Below, piece by piece: positions 39,770-48,751 of a DNA stretch of 64,000 nt. The DNA is from Nonomuraea muscovyensis (GTDB lineage: Bacteria > Actinomycetota > Actinomycetes > Streptosporangiales > Streptosporangiaceae). The DNA is taken from NCBI RefSeq assembly GCF_014207745.1, contig NZ_JACHJB010000001.1, positions 3,224,001 to 3,288,000 of the forward strand, read 5' to 3'. A program made the position numbers and the translations under genes. Position 1 is the first letter of the stretch; the number at the start of each line of letters is the position of its first letter. The notes below the pieces were generated by a model that was not told where the DNA came from, did not search any database, and saw nothing but the letters and a program-made list of their open reading frames with translations.

Positions 39770-40933
39770 ATGAGTCGGACAGTGCGGGTCATCTGGGACG
39801 ATGCTCTCACCTCCTACAATTTCGGCCCGAGCCATCCCCTCGCACCCATCCGCGTCGAGCTGACGATGGCGCTCGCCCGCGAGCTGGGCGTGCTCGACAA
39901 GGTGGAGCCGGCCGGCTGCGTCCCCGCCACCGACGACGAGCTGGCCATGGTGCACGACCGCGGCTACATCGAGGCGGTCCGGCGCTGCTCCGCCACCGGC
40001 GCACCCGACCTTTCCGCCGGCCTCGGCACGGCCGACAACCCGTCCTTCGCCGGCGTCCACGAGGCGTCCGCCCTGATCGCCGGCGCCTCGCTCGCCGCCG
40101 CCCGCGCGGTCTGGGAGGGCACGGCCGAGCACGCGGTCAACGTGGCCGGCGGCCTGCACCACGCGATGGCCTCGACGGCCAGCGGCTTCTGCGTCTACAA
40201 CGACCCGGCCCTGGCCATCGCCTGGCTGCTGCGCCAGGGCGCCGGCCGGGTGGCGTACGTGGACGTGGACGTGCACCACGGCGACGGCGTGCAGGCGCTC
40301 TTCTACGACGACCCCCGGGTGCTGACGATCAGCCTGCACGAGAGCCCGCGCACCTTGTTCCCCGGCACCGGGTTCCCCGAGGAGACCGGTGCCGGGGGCA
40401 CGGCGGTCAACGTGGCCCTCCCGGCGGGCACCGGCGACTCCGGCTGGCTGCGCGCCTTCCACGCGGTGGTGCCGCCGCTGCTGCGCGAGTTCGCGCCGGA
40501 GATCCTCGTGACCCAGCACGGCTGCGACAGCCACGCGCTCGACCCGCTCGCCAACCTGATGCTCAGCGTCGACGGCCAGCGCGCCGCCTACGCCGCCCTG
40601 CACCGCCTGGCCCACGAGACGGCGGGCGGCCGGTGGATCGTGACGGGCGGCGGCGGCTACGAGCTGGTCCAGGTGGTGCCGCGGGCCTGGACCCACCTGA
40701 TCGCCGAGGTGGCGGGGCATCCGCTCGACCCGGCGACGCCGACCAGCGAGGGGTGGCGCCGGCTCGTCCGGGAACGCACCGGGGAGACCCCGCCGCTCAC
40801 CATGACCGACGGCCGTACCCCGGAATTTCGTGACCTGTCCGGTGGTTATGACCCAGGAGACCCGATCGACCGTGCGATCATGGCGACCCGCAACGCGGTC
40901 TTCCCCCTGCACGGCCTCGACCCGATCCCCTAG
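39770..40933 (+). CDS. acuC: AcuC-like histone-deacetylase-family protein
   Basis: A 387-residue member of the class I histone deacetylase/acetoin utilisation family, zinc-dependent amide hydrolases likely acting on acetyl-lysine (acetyl-CoA synthetase control in Bacillus). Motifs: SHPLAPIRVELT, GLHHAMAST, NDPALAIAWLL, VDVDVHHGDGVQ, TGGGGYEL. The ATG at 39770 is chosen; the GTG at 39764 would overlap the GGGGAG ribosome-binding site. A conserved phosphatase-like gene follows 9 bp later. Confidence 0.92.
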   Translation: MSRTVRVIWDDALTSYNFGPSHPLAPIRVELTMALARELGVLDKVEPAGCVPATDDELAMVHDRGYIEAVRRCSATGAPDLSAGLGTADNPSFAGVHEASALIAGASLAAARAVWEGTAEHAVNVAGGLHHAMASTASGFCVYNDPALAIAWLLRQGAGRVAYVDVDVHHGDGVQALFYDDPRVLTISLHESPRTLFPGTGFPEETGAGGTAVNVALPAGTGDSGWLRAFHAVVPPLLREFAPEILVTQHGCDSHALDPLANLMLSVDGQRAAYAALHRLAHETAGGRWIVTGGGGYELVQVVPRAWTHLIAEVAGHPLDPATPTSEGWRRLVRERTGETPPLTMTDGRTPEFRDLSGGYDPGDPIDRAIMATRNAVFPLHGLDPIP

Positions 40934-40942
40934 CGAGGAACC

Positions 40943-41725
40943 GTGCTGAGCCGTGACGCACTCCACGAGCACCTGATCCACACCCGCATCGCCGGCGATG
41001 TCGCGACCTCTCGTGAGAACAACCTCGACCACTACAGCTCCCTGGCCAACGGCGACCCCTACTACGCGCTGGGCCTGACGTTCGAGCAGCCGTGGTCCTT
41101 CCGCGACGTCCTGGAGCTGATGGCCAAGTCGGCCGGCGTCGTCGCCGATCCCCGTCACCGTTCGGGTCAGGACACCATCGACCCCGAGCGGACGATCGCC
41201 GCCCTCGACGCCATGGCCGGGCGCATCGCCGCCGCGCTGTCGCGCGAGCGGCCGCGCCTGCTGTTCGCCACCGGTCACCCCACGGGCCTGCTGGCCGTGC
41301 ACCTGCCGCTCGCCAGGCTCGCGGCCGAGCACGGCGCGACGCTGCTGACACCCGCCGAGGGCTGGTCGTACGCGGGGTCCGGATTCGGCCGGCTGCGCCG
41401 GATCCGCTACCTCTACGACGTGGCGATGCTCGACGACAAGGGCGGCTTCGTGCACACCCACGACGCGGCCCCGATGGAGCGGATGCTGGACGAGCTGGGC
41501 GACGAGCCGCCGGACCTGGTCATCGCCGACCACGGCTGGGCCGGGGCCGCGGGCGAGGCCGGGGTGCCGACGGTGGCCTTCGCCGACTCCAACGACCCCG
41601 GGCTCTTCCTCGGCGAGGCCGAGGGCAAGATCGACGTGGTCGTGCCCCTCGACGACAATGTGCTGCCGCGCTATTACGCACCGCTGACCGAATGGCTCGT
41701 CACTGGAGTCTCACGAGCCCTGTGA
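40943..41725 (+). CDS. Conserved actinomycete protein, often labelled phosphatase
   Basis: A 260-residue cytosolic protein conserved next to acuC in actinomycetes. Striking segments are FATGHPTGLLAVHLPLARLAAEHGATLLTPAEG and ADHGWAGAAGEAGVPTVAFADSNDP. Homologues are commonly annotated as phosphatase, but I see no standard phosphatase motif, so the function is uncertain. It follows acuC closely on the same strand. Confidence 0.75.
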   Translation: MLSRDALHEHLIHTRIAGDVATSRENNLDHYSSLANGDPYYALGLTFEQPWSFRDVLELMAKSAGVVADPRHRSGQDTIDPERTIAALDAMAGRIAAALSRERPRLLFATGHPTGLLAVHLPLARLAAEHGATLLTPAEGWSYAGSGFGRLRRIRYLYDVAMLDDKGGFVHTHDAAPMERMLDELGDEPPDLVIADHGWAGAAGEAGVPTVAFADSNDPGLFLGEAEGKIDVVVPLDDNVLPRYYAPLTEWLVTGVSRAL

Positions 41726-41732
41726 GTCGAAA

Positions 41733-41751
41733 ACGGTCAGCTCGATACCGT
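41733..41751 (+). terminator. Weak hairpin after the phosphatase-like gene
   Basis: Stem ACGGT/ACCGT with a 9-nt loop, flanked by A's and followed by CTTTTCG; the pattern could work in both directions. Confidence 0.45.
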
Positions 41752-41798
41752 CTTTTCGCGCCTGCATTCCAAGAGGCTCGCTGTCCCTTTGCCAACTT

Positions 41799-41826
41799 TT
41801 GACACGTCCTGGGCGACTCTTATGTG
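41799..41826 (+). promoter_or_regulatory. Candidate promoter of the BdtA-like gene
   Basis: TTGACA (41799-41804), a 16-bp spacer and TATGTG (41821-41826). Confidence 0.4.
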
Positions 41827-42037
41827 TGACAAGTTGGACAGTTCCAACGATCAGGCGAGGTGCTCGGCAAGCTGCTGACCAGGCATTTTACTGGTCTGGC
41901 TGACGCGTGGCTCCGACGGCTGAGAAACTGGGGGGTTTGCCGACTCGGAGTCCCGTCTTACGCTGACGGCAGTACACGTGCGTGAGCAATGGCACCAGTG
42001 GGGATAACCCGGAAACCACGTGCGGAAGAGGCGTCCG

Positions 42038-42241
42038 ATGGGTGCAGGCGAAAGACCTCTCAGCGAGGTGAAGTTCCTGACCGTGGCAGAAGTCGCCACA
42101 GTCATGCGGGTGTCCAAGATGACCGTGTACCGGCTGGTGCACTCCGGCGAACTCCCGGCGATCCGTGTCGGCAGGTCGTTCAGGGTGCCTGAGCAGGCGG
42201 TCCACGACTATCTCCGGGAGGCCTACATCGAGGCAGGATGA
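42038..42241 (+). CDS. bdtA: BdtA/BldC-like helix-turn-helix protein
   Basis: A 67-residue MerR-type (excisionase-like HTH_17) DNA-binding protein: FLTVAEVATVMRVSKMTVYRLV, then HSGELPAIRVGRSFRVPEQA. It is nearly the same as the Streptomyces protein BdtA, a developmental regulator related to BldC and located near bldN, as here. The ATG at 42038 matches that family; GAAGAGG lies about 8 nt upstream. A GTG at 42020 is an alternative. Confidence 0.85.
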   Translation: MGAGERPLSEVKFLTVAEVATVMRVSKMTVYRLVHSGELPAIRVGRSFRVPEQAVHDYLREAYIEAG

Positions 42242-42426
42242 CGCAGGAGTAGCGGTGTGACGCGTGAGTTCGGCCACACCGCGAATGGCCGACGCGGGCG
42301 AGGCCCGGCCGGCACAACGCGGCCGGGCCACCCCCTTGGGGCGATCTACCGTGGATCGCCGGTAGTCTGTGACCCGGTGTGCGCTCGCACATCGGTTCAG
42401 CCTTGCTATCACCACCTGGGGGTCCC

Positions 42427-42525
42427 GTGGGCTCTGTGATCAAGAAGCGCCGCAAGCGGATGGCCAAGAAGAAGCACCGCAAGCTGCTCAAGAAGACGCG
42501 CATCCAGCGGCGTAACAAGAAGTAA
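42427..42525 (+). CDS. Ribosomal protein bS22 (AURKAIP1/COX24 type)
   Basis: A 32-residue, very basic protein ([20 protein letters not shown]). It matches the small-subunit protein bS22 found in mycobacterial ribosomes, related to mitochondrial mS38. It is too short for most gene finders. A GTG start at 42427 follows GGGGGT. It lies between the BdtA-like gene and an epimerase gene, the same order as I recall in Streptomyces. Confidence 0.88.
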   Translation: MGSVIKKRRKRMAKKKHRKLLKKTRIQRRNKK

Positions 42526-42548
42526 CCAGACGCAGCTGCGAGGCGCTG

Positions 42549-43544
42549 ATGACCCACACCGTGCTCGTCACCGGGGTCTCGCGCCATATCGGCGCCCGGG
42601 TGGCGAGAGTTCTTGCGGCCGACCCGGACATCAGCCGCGTCATCGGTGTCGACACCGTGCCGCCGCCCTCGCTGACGCGAGAGGGCGGCGTCTCCCTCGG
42701 TCGGACCGAGTTCGTCCGCGTTGACCTGCGCAGCCCCGACATCGCGCAGGTGATCGCGGCCGCCGACATCGACACCGTCGTGCACATGAGCCTGGTCAGC
42801 GCTCCGTCGCGGAACGCCGGGCGGGCGCTGATGAAGGAGCACAACGTCATCGGCGCCATGCAACTGCTCGGCGCCTGCCAGCGTTCGGCCACCGTCCGGC
42901 GCGTCGTGGTGCGCTCCACCACGGCGGTCTACGGCTCGTCCCCCAGGGACCCGGCGGTGTTCACCGAGGACCTGGAGCCGCACGACGGGCCCGTCCACGG
43001 CTATGCCAAGGACGCGGCCGAGGTCGAGGCCTACGTGCGCGGTTTCGCGCGCCGCCGCCCCGACGTCACCGTGACGCTGCTGCGCTTCGCCAACTTCATG
43101 GGTCCGGGCGTCGACTCGCCGCTGACCCGCTACTTCACCCAGCCGGTGGCGCCGACCGTGTTCGGCTTCGACCCCCGGCTGCAGTTCGTCCACGAGGACG
43201 ACGCGGTCGAGGTGCTGCGCCGCACGGCGACCGAGGACCACCCCGGCACGTTCAACGTGGCCGGGGCAGGCGTGCTGCTGCTGTCGCAGTGCGTACGGCG
43301 GGCCGGCCGGCTGTCGCTGCCGCTGCCCTCCCCGGCCTTCCGGATGCTGGGCAACACCGTGCGCCGGATGGGCCTGGTCGACTACTCACCCGAGCAGCTC
43401 CGGCTGATGAGTTACGGCCGCGCGGTCGACTCCAGCAGGCTGGCGGCCGAGCTGGGCTGGCGGCCCAAGTTCACCACCGGCGCGGCGTTCGACGACTTCC
43501 TGCGCTCGCGGGAGCTGCATCCGCTGGGAGGTGCCCGACGGTGA
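42549..43544 (+). CDS. NAD-dependent epimerase/dehydratase
   Basis: A 331-residue extended SDR. It has VTGVSRHIGARVARVL (a slightly altered GxxGxxG), a mid-protein YxxxK-like motif in HGYAKDAAE and HEDDAVEVL. Such proteins modify nucleotide sugars, but the substrate here is unknown. Its stop overlaps the GTG of the acyltransferase gene by 4 bp (GTGA), so both are translated together and may act in envelope lipid or glycolipid synthesis. Confidence 0.85.
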   Translation: MTHTVLVTGVSRHIGARVARVLAADPDISRVIGVDTVPPPSLTREGGVSLGRTEFVRVDLRSPDIAQVIAAADIDTVVHMSLVSAPSRNAGRALMKEHNVIGAMQLLGACQRSATVRRVVVRSTTAVYGSSPRDPAVFTEDLEPHDGPVHGYAKDAAEVEAYVRGFARRRPDVTVTLLRFANFMGPGVDSPLTRYFTQPVAPTVFGFDPRLQFVHEDDAVEVLRRTATEDHPGTFNVAGAGVLLLSQCVRRAGRLSLPLPSPAFRMLGNTVRRMGLVDYSPEQLRLMSYGRAVDSSRLAAELGWRPKFTTGAAFDDFLRSRELHPLGGARR

Positions 43545-44443
43545 GCGTTCCCGACCGCGAGGCGCGGGTGATCCCGATCACCGAGGCGCCGTCCCACGAC
43601 AAGCCCGGCCCCGACCCGCTGGCCGAGGCCCTGGCCTTCCTGCGCAGGCGCGTCACCGGCGACTACGAGGTCGACGAGTTCGGCTACGACCCCGAGCTCA
43701 CCGACAAGGTGATGCTGGAGCTGATCAGGCCGCTCTACCACCACTGGTTCCGGGTCGAGACCGTCGAGCTGAAGAACGTGCCGCACGACAGCGGCGCGCT
43801 CGTGGTCGCCAACCACTCGGGCACGCTGCCGCTCGACGCGCTCATGCTGCAGGTGGCGCTGCACGACGAGGCCGACCGGGCGCTGCGGCTGCTCGGCGCC
43901 GACCTGGTCTACCAGCTCCCCGTGCTCGGCCACCTCGCGCGCAAGACCGGCCACACGCTGGCCTGCCCCGAGGACGCCGACCGGCTGCTGCGCAAGGGCG
44001 AGCTGGTCGGGGTGTTCCCCGAGGGCTTCAAGGGCGTGGGCAAGTCGTTCTCCGAGCGCTACAAGCTGCAGCGGTTCGGCCGGGGCGGCTTCGTGGCCTC
44101 GGCCATCAGGGCCGGCGTGCCCATCGTCCCCACCGCGATCGTGGGGGCCGAGGAGATCTACCCCAAGATCGGCGACCTGGCCTCGCTGGCGCGGCTGCTC
44201 GGCCTGCCCTACCTGCCGATCACGCCGTTCTTCCCGCTGCTCGGGCCGCTCGGCCTGGTGCCGCTGCCGTCGAAGTGGATGATCGAGTTCGGTGAGCCGG
44301 TGCACACCGACGCCTACGACCCGTCCGACGCCGACGACCCGATGCTGGTGTTCGAGCTGACCGACCACGTCCGCGAGCTCGTCCAGCAGATGCTCAACGA
44401 GCTGCGGCTGCGGCGCGGCCACGCCTTCCCGCCGTTTCTCTGA
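43541..44443 (+). CDS. Lysophospholipid acyltransferase (PlsC-like)
   Basis: A 300-residue member of the PlsC-type acyltransferase family. The acyl-transfer block reads VANHSGTLPLDALML, a variant of NHxxxxD; the second block is VFPEGFKGVGK. It probably acylates glycerol or lipid head groups at the membrane. A GTG start overlaps the stop of the epimerase gene. No signal peptide; membrane association is likely through the hydrophobic C-terminal half (PYLPITPFFPLLGPLGLVPL). Confidence 0.85.
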   Translation: MSVPDREARVIPITEAPSHDKPGPDPLAEALAFLRRRVTGDYEVDEFGYDPELTDKVMLELIRPLYHHWFRVETVELKNVPHDSGALVVANHSGTLPLDALMLQVALHDEADRALRLLGADLVYQLPVLGHLARKTGHTLACPEDADRLLRKGELVGVFPEGFKGVGKSFSERYKLQRFGRGGFVASAIRAGVPIVPTAIVGAEEIYPKIGDLASLARLLGLPYLPITPFFPLLGPLGLVPLPSKWMIEFGEPVHTDAYDPSDADDPMLVFELTDHVRELVQQMLNELRLRRGHAFPPFL

Positions 44444-44512
44444 CCCGCGCAACCGGTCGCGGCCGGCCGGTGTTCCTTCCTGTGCAAGTGACACCCAGCA
44501 TGAAGGAACACC

Positions 44513-45307
44513 ATGGATCTGCAGCTTTCCGGACGCGTCGCCATCGTCACCGGCGCCTCCAAGGGCATCGGCCTGGCAGTCGCGCGCACCCTCTTCGAGG
44601 AGGGCGCGCACGTCGTGGCGACCTCCAGGACCCGCACGGCCGACCTGCCCGACAAGGTGGTCCACGTGGCGGCCGACCTGATGGACCCGCAGGCGCCCGC
44701 CCGGATCGTGGCCCGCGCGGCCGAGGAGTTCGGCGGTGTCGACATCCTCGTCAACAACGCGGGCGGCCCGCCGCCCGGCGTCACGCTGCCCCGCGTCGGC
44801 TTCCTCGCGCCCGACGACGCCGCCTGGCGGGAGATGTTCGAGTTCAACCTCTTCTCGGCGGTCCGGATGGTGCGCGCCGCCGTACCGGCGATGCTGGAGC
44901 GCGGCGGCGGCGCGATCGTCAACGTCTCCTCGGGCTCGGCCCGCCAGCCGTCGGCGATGAACGTCGACTACGGCGCCGCCAAGGCGGCGCTCAACCACGT
45001 GAGCAAGGCCCTGTCGGAGGAGTACGGCCCGCAGGGGATCCGGGTGAACACCGTCTCGCCCGGCCCGGTGCTGACCGACTGGTGGACCAAGGACGGCGGC
45101 GCGGCCGACGTCATCGCCGGCATGGCGGGCGCCGACCGCGACAGCGTCATCGCGACCCTGGCGCCCGAGATGATGAAGCTGTCCACCGGCCGCCTGGTCC
45201 ACCCCCAGGAGATCGCCGACGCCGTCGTCCAGCTCGTCTCCCCGCGTTCCGGCAGCACCACCGGGGCCGAGGTGGCGGTAGACGGAGGCTTCCGCAAGGA
45301 GCTGTAG
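44513..45307 (+). CDS. SDR-family oxidoreductase
   Basis: A 264-residue classical SDR: TGASKGIG, NNAGG, catalytic YGAAKAAL, and the C-terminal TGAEVAVDGGFRKEL typical of the FabG-like group. Substrate unknown. The ATG at 44513 lies 69 bp after the acyltransferase gene, possibly with its own promoter (CTTCCTGTGCAAG region). Clear coding sequence and family. Confidence 0.92.
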   Translation: MDLQLSGRVAIVTGASKGIGLAVARTLFEEGAHVVATSRTRTADLPDKVVHVAADLMDPQAPARIVARAAEEFGGVDILVNNAGGPPPGVTLPRVGFLAPDDAAWREMFEFNLFSAVRMVRAAVPAMLERGGGAIVNVSSGSARQPSAMNVDYGAAKAALNHVSKALSEEYGPQGIRVNTVSPGPVLTDWWTKDGGAADVIAGMAGADRDSVIATLAPEMMKLSTGRLVHPQEIADAVVQLVSPRSGSTTGAEVAVDGGFRKEL

Positions 45308-45376
45308 GCCTTCGTGAACCCATGAGGCGGGTTGTGGCGAGACATCCCTGACCGACTTCCCCACAGAAGGGCGGAG

Positions 45377-45958
45377 ATGATCACACAACCCGCCACCAGG
45401 GGTGCGGACGCCGACCTCGTGCGAACCTCCTGGACCCAGCCGGAGGCGTTCGCCGAGCTGTTCGACCGCTACTCCGCCATGCTCTACCGGTACGTCTCCA
45501 AACGGCTCGGCACCGAACCGGCCGAGGACCTCGTCGGCGAGACGTTCCTGGTCGCCTTCTCCCGCCGCCGCAGCTACGACCTTGCCTACACCGACGCGCG
45601 GCCATGGCTGTTCGGCATCCTCACCAAGCTCATGTCCCGCCACCACCGCACCGAGGCGGCCCGCTACCGGGCGCTGCTGCGGGCCCCGGTCGACGACCAC
45701 GTGGACTCCCCGGCCGACCGGGTGGCCAGCGGGGTGAGCGCGCAGGCCGTCCGCCCCGAGCTGGTCAGCGCGCTCGCGGCGCTGCCCGCCAAGGACCGCG
45801 ACGTGCTGTTACTGGTCGCCTGGGGCGACCTCACCTACGTGGAGGTCGCCCAGGCGCTCGGCATCCCGGTCGGCACGGTGCGCTCCCGCCTCAACAGGGG
45901 CAGGCGGAAGGTCCGCGCGGCACTCGGAGACACCAATCCGCTGCTGGAGGAGGCGTGA
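45377..45958 (+). CDS. ECF-type sigma factor
   Basis: A 193-residue sigma-70 family factor. Region 2 is FAELFDRYSAMLYRYVSKRLG then AEDLVGETFLVAF; region 4 is ALPAKDRDVLLLVAWGDLTYVEVAQALGIPVGTVRSRLNRGRRKVRAAL. It controls a regulon not deducible here. The ATG at 45377 follows GGGCGGAG. The downstream LCP-type gene begins 2 bp after its stop, so that product may regulate it. Confidence 0.93.
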   Translation: MITQPATRGADADLVRTSWTQPEAFAELFDRYSAMLYRYVSKRLGTEPAEDLVGETFLVAFSRRRSYDLAYTDARPWLFGILTKLMSRHHRTEAARYRALLRAPVDDHVDSPADRVASGVSAQAVRPELVSALAALPAKDRDVLLLVAWGDLTYVEVAQALGIPVGTVRSRLNRGRRKVRAALGDTNPLLEEA

Positions 45959-45960
45959 CG

Positions 45961-46950
45961 ATGGACGACCTGAAACTGCTGCGTGACCTCGGCGCCGAGC
46001 TGGAACACCAGCCGCCGGCGACGCTGGCCCGCCAGCGCAACCGCCTGCTCACCGAGCGGCCCCGCCGCCGCAGGATCGGCTGGCTCGCCACGGCCCTCGC
46101 GGCGGCGGCCACCGCGATCGCCGTGGCCGTGCCCACCGTGGTGCTGAGCGGCCACGAGACCGTGCCGTCGCCCGCCGGCGCCCGTCCCCCGAAGGTGACC
46201 GGGACGATGAACATCCTGCTGGTCGGCACCGACAGCCTGGCGGGCACCCCCCGGTTCCGCAAGGGCGCCCGTTCGGACACCATCCTCCTCGTGCACCTGC
46301 CCGCCGACCGGAAGCAGATCACCACGGTGAGCATCCCGAGGGACTCCATGGTCCAGATCCCCCGGTGCGGCTCCGAGCCCGCCCGCCGGGACATGATCAA
46401 CTCGGCGTTCGACAAGGGCGGGCTCACCTGCACCGTCAAGACCATCGAGACGCTGACCGACGTGCGGATCGACCACATGATGGAGTTCGACTTCGCCGCC
46501 TTCAAGGAGGTGGTCGACGCCCTGGGCGGCGTGGAGGTCATGATCAGGAAACCGATCGACGATCCGAAGGCCAAGCTGAAGCTCCCCGCGGGCAAGGTCC
46601 TGCTCGACGGGGAGAAGGCGCTCGGCTACATGCGGCTGCGCAACCACGGCGACGGCTCGGACATCCAGCGGATCAAGCGCCAGATGACTCTCCTGTTGGC
46701 GATGCTCAGGAAGGGTCAGTCGCTGCTGGACGAGCCAGGCAGGCTGCGCGACTTCCTCGCGACCGCCACCAAGTCCGTCAAGACGGACCCGGCCTTCGAC
46801 CTGGAGACGATGACCGCCCTCGCCATGACCATGGACCAGCCCGCGGGGTTCGTGTCCACCACAGTGCCCTGGAAGCCCGACCCGCGCGACCCGAACAGGG
46901 TCGTATGGAAGCAGCCCGAAGCCGGCGAGCTGTTCAAAAGATTCCGATAG
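45961..46950 (+). CDS. LytR-CpsA-Psr protein with anti-sigma-like N-terminus
   Basis: A 329-residue single-pass membrane protein. The cytoplasmic N-terminus (about 1-38: LLRDLGAELEHQPPATLARQR) resembles sigma-partner segments; one membrane helix (about 40-63) follows. The outer LCP domain shows LLVGTDSL, RSDTILLVHL, VSIPRDSMVQ and GYMRLRNHGDGSDIQRIKRQ. LCP enzymes attach glycopolymers to peptidoglycan. The tight pairing with an ECF sigma factor gene suggests it also controls that factor; this is inference. Confidence 0.88.
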   Translation: MDDLKLLRDLGAELEHQPPATLARQRNRLLTERPRRRRIGWLATALAAAATAIAVAVPTVVLSGHETVPSPAGARPPKVTGTMNILLVGTDSLAGTPRFRKGARSDTILLVHLPADRKQITTVSIPRDSMVQIPRCGSEPARRDMINSAFDKGGLTCTVKTIETLTDVRIDHMMEFDFAAFKEVVDALGGVEVMIRKPIDDPKAKLKLPAGKVLLDGEKALGYMRLRNHGDGSDIQRIKRQMTLLLAMLRKGQSLLDEPGRLRDFLATATKSVKTDPAFDLETMTALAMTMDQPAGFVSTTVPWKPDPRDPNRVVWKQPEAGELFKRFR

Positions 46951-47027
46951 TCCGCAAGCGGATTGACGAGGGATCTTCGATGCACCAGATTGTTCGCGTC
47001 ATCCCCCCTCGTTCCCAGGGAAACCCT

Positions 47028-47861
47028 ATGAAGCGAACCATCGTGGGTGTCGCCGTGGCCGTGGGCCTCGCGCAGCTCACGGCCGCGCCCGCGCACGCGG
47101 CGCCCAAGCTCGACCCGGTCAACGCGCTCAAGGCCGAACTCGGCCAGGGCAAGGCCGTCAACTTCCGCTCCACGGCGAAGGTGACGTACGGCCGCGGCCT
47201 GTCCGCCACCTCCGACGTGGAGGGCACGATCGGGTTCGGCCCGCGGGGCGCGGCCGCGTCCGACGTGGCCCACACCCTGCGCTACAGCGAGGACATGCTC
47301 CGCCAGATGCGCAAGCAGCGGCCGGAGGAGACCGAGGCGCTGCGGGAGGGACCCATCCAGGCGATCTCCACGCGGGGTGTGAGCTACGTCTCCGGCCCGC
47401 TGGTCGACGAGGCCCTCCTGTCCAGCGGCGCCGACTGGGTGCGCTACCGGCGGGCCGACCTGCCGCCGAGCAACCTGCTGCTCGACGTGCTGGACCCCGC
47501 CACTCTCAAGACGCTCCTGAGCCACCGCACCTCCGTGCGGGACGGCGCCGTCAAGGGGTCCGTCAAGCCTGCCAAGCTCGCCGCCGTGTCCTCCGCCTTC
47601 GCCTCGCGCTTCGGCACCCGCTTCGGCCGCCGCGGCACGGTCTCCTACACCCTCCGGCTCGGTCCGACCGGCCTGGTCGAGCGGGTGAGCGCCAAGGCGG
47701 TCCTGCCCTACGCCGACGCCACCGTCGGGGTGGAGTCGGACACCCGCTTCGCGGCATGGGGCCGCGAGGCCACCGTGAACCTGCCGCTGGAAGGAGACGT
47801 GGTCGACAGGGAGCAGGTCGCGGACGCCGTGCCCGCCCGGATCCCCGGGATCTGGTACTAG
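47028..47861 (+). CDS. Secreted protein of unknown function
   Basis: A 277-residue exported protein: the N-terminus RTIVGVAVAVGLAQLTAAPAHAA is a signal peptide with an AHA-A cleavage site. The mature part is basic, beta-rich and has no membrane helix or Cys (VNFRSTAKVTYGRGLSATSDV, VSYTLRLGPTGLVERVS); it resembles actinomycete LppX/LolA-like lipid-binding proteins, but I am not certain. It lies 77 bp after the LCP gene and may be in its operon. Confidence 0.65.
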   Translation: MKRTIVGVAVAVGLAQLTAAPAHAAPKLDPVNALKAELGQGKAVNFRSTAKVTYGRGLSATSDVEGTIGFGPRGAAASDVAHTLRYSEDMLRQMRKQRPEETEALREGPIQAISTRGVSYVSGPLVDEALLSSGADWVRYRRADLPPSNLLLDVLDPATLKTLLSHRTSVRDGAVKGSVKPAKLAAVSSAFASRFGTRFGRRGTVSYTLRLGPTGLVERVSAKAVLPYADATVGVESDTRFAAWGREATVNLPLEGDVVDREQVADAVPARIPGIWY

Positions 47862-47865
47862 GCGG

Positions 47866-48741
47866 CTAGCGCGGGCCGCGGTAGTGCTTGCGCAGGGCGA
47901 TGCCCGCGGCGACGCCGCCCGCCACGGCGCCCACACCGGCCGCGATGGGCAGCGCGGTCAGCGTCGCCTTGCGGCCGGTGCGGAAGTCCTTGATCGGCCA
48001 GTCGTGCTTCCTGGCGTGCTCGCGCAGCTCGGTGTCGGGGTTGATGGCGATCGCCTGGCCGACCAGCGACAGCATGGGCAGGTCGTTGGCCGAGTCGCTG
48101 TAGGCGGTGCACCGGGTCAGGTCGAGGCCCTCCCGGCGGGCCAGCGCCCGCACGGCCTCGGCCTTGGCCGGCCCGTGGAGCAGGTCGCCGACCAGCCGTC
48201 CGGTGTAGACGCCGTCGGTGCTCTCGGCCACCGTGCCGAGGGCGCCGGTCAGGCCGAGCCGCTGGGCGATGACCCGGGCCAGCTCCACGGGTGTGGCGGT
48301 GACCAGCCAGACCCGCTGGCCGGCGTCCAGATGGCTCTGCGCGAGCGCGCGGGTGCCGCCCCAGATGCGGTCGGCCATCACCTCGTCGTAGATCTCCTCG
48401 CCGAGCCGTACGACGTCGTCGACCTTGGCCCCCGCGACGAACGCCAGCGCCGTCTCGCGGGCCACCGCGATGTGCTCGGGGTTCTCGTTGCCCCGCAGCC
48501 GGAACACCGCCTGGCCGACCGTGAACTTGAACAGGTCGGAGGTGGTGAACATGCCGCGCGTGGCCAGCCCTCGCGCGAAGTGGTAGATCGAGGCACCGCG
48601 CATCATCGTGTTGTCGACGTCGAAGAAGGCCGCCGCCTGGAGGTCGGGCTCGGCGGGGGGAGCGGTCACGGCCGCCGCGGCCGCGGCCTCGCCGGCGATC
48701 TCCGCCTCAACCTCGTGCCGTTGTCGGATTAGCCGCCACAT
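47866..48741 (-). CDS. HAD-IB family phosphatase
   Basis: A 291-residue HAD hydrolase of the IB subfamily (SerB-like, often membrane-associated). Motif I is [11 protein letters not shown], motif II VTATP, and motif [12 protein letters not shown]; the cap is helical. The C-terminus has a glycine-rich hydrophobic segment ([18 protein letters not shown]) that could anchor it. Substrate unknown; similar proteins dephosphorylate phosphoserine or lipids. It lies in the bldN/rsbN neighbourhood. Confidence 0.88.
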   Translation of the reverse strand: MWRLIRQRHEVEAEIAGEAAAAAAVTAPPAEPDLQAAAFFDVDNTMMRGASIYHFARGLATRGMFTTSDLFKFTVGQAVFRLRGNENPEHIAVARETALAFVAGAKVDDVVRLGEEIYDEVMADRIWGGTRALAQSHLDAGQRVWLVTATPVELARVIAQRLGLTGALGTVAESTDGVYTGRLVGDLLHGPAKAEAVRALARREGLDLTRCTAYSDSANDLPMLSLVGQAIAINPDTELREHARKHDWPIKDFRTGRKATLTALPIAAGVGAVAGGVAAGIALRKHYRGPR

Positions 48742-48751
48742 GGGCTTCAGC

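Larger units (their letters stand above)
41726..42037. other. 312-bp region upstream of the BdtA-like gene
   Basis: It contains a weak terminator for the preceding gene (41733-41751) and a candidate promoter (41799-41826) for the BdtA-like gene. The leader after that promoter would be about 200 nt. No other gene is seen. Confidence 0.5.
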
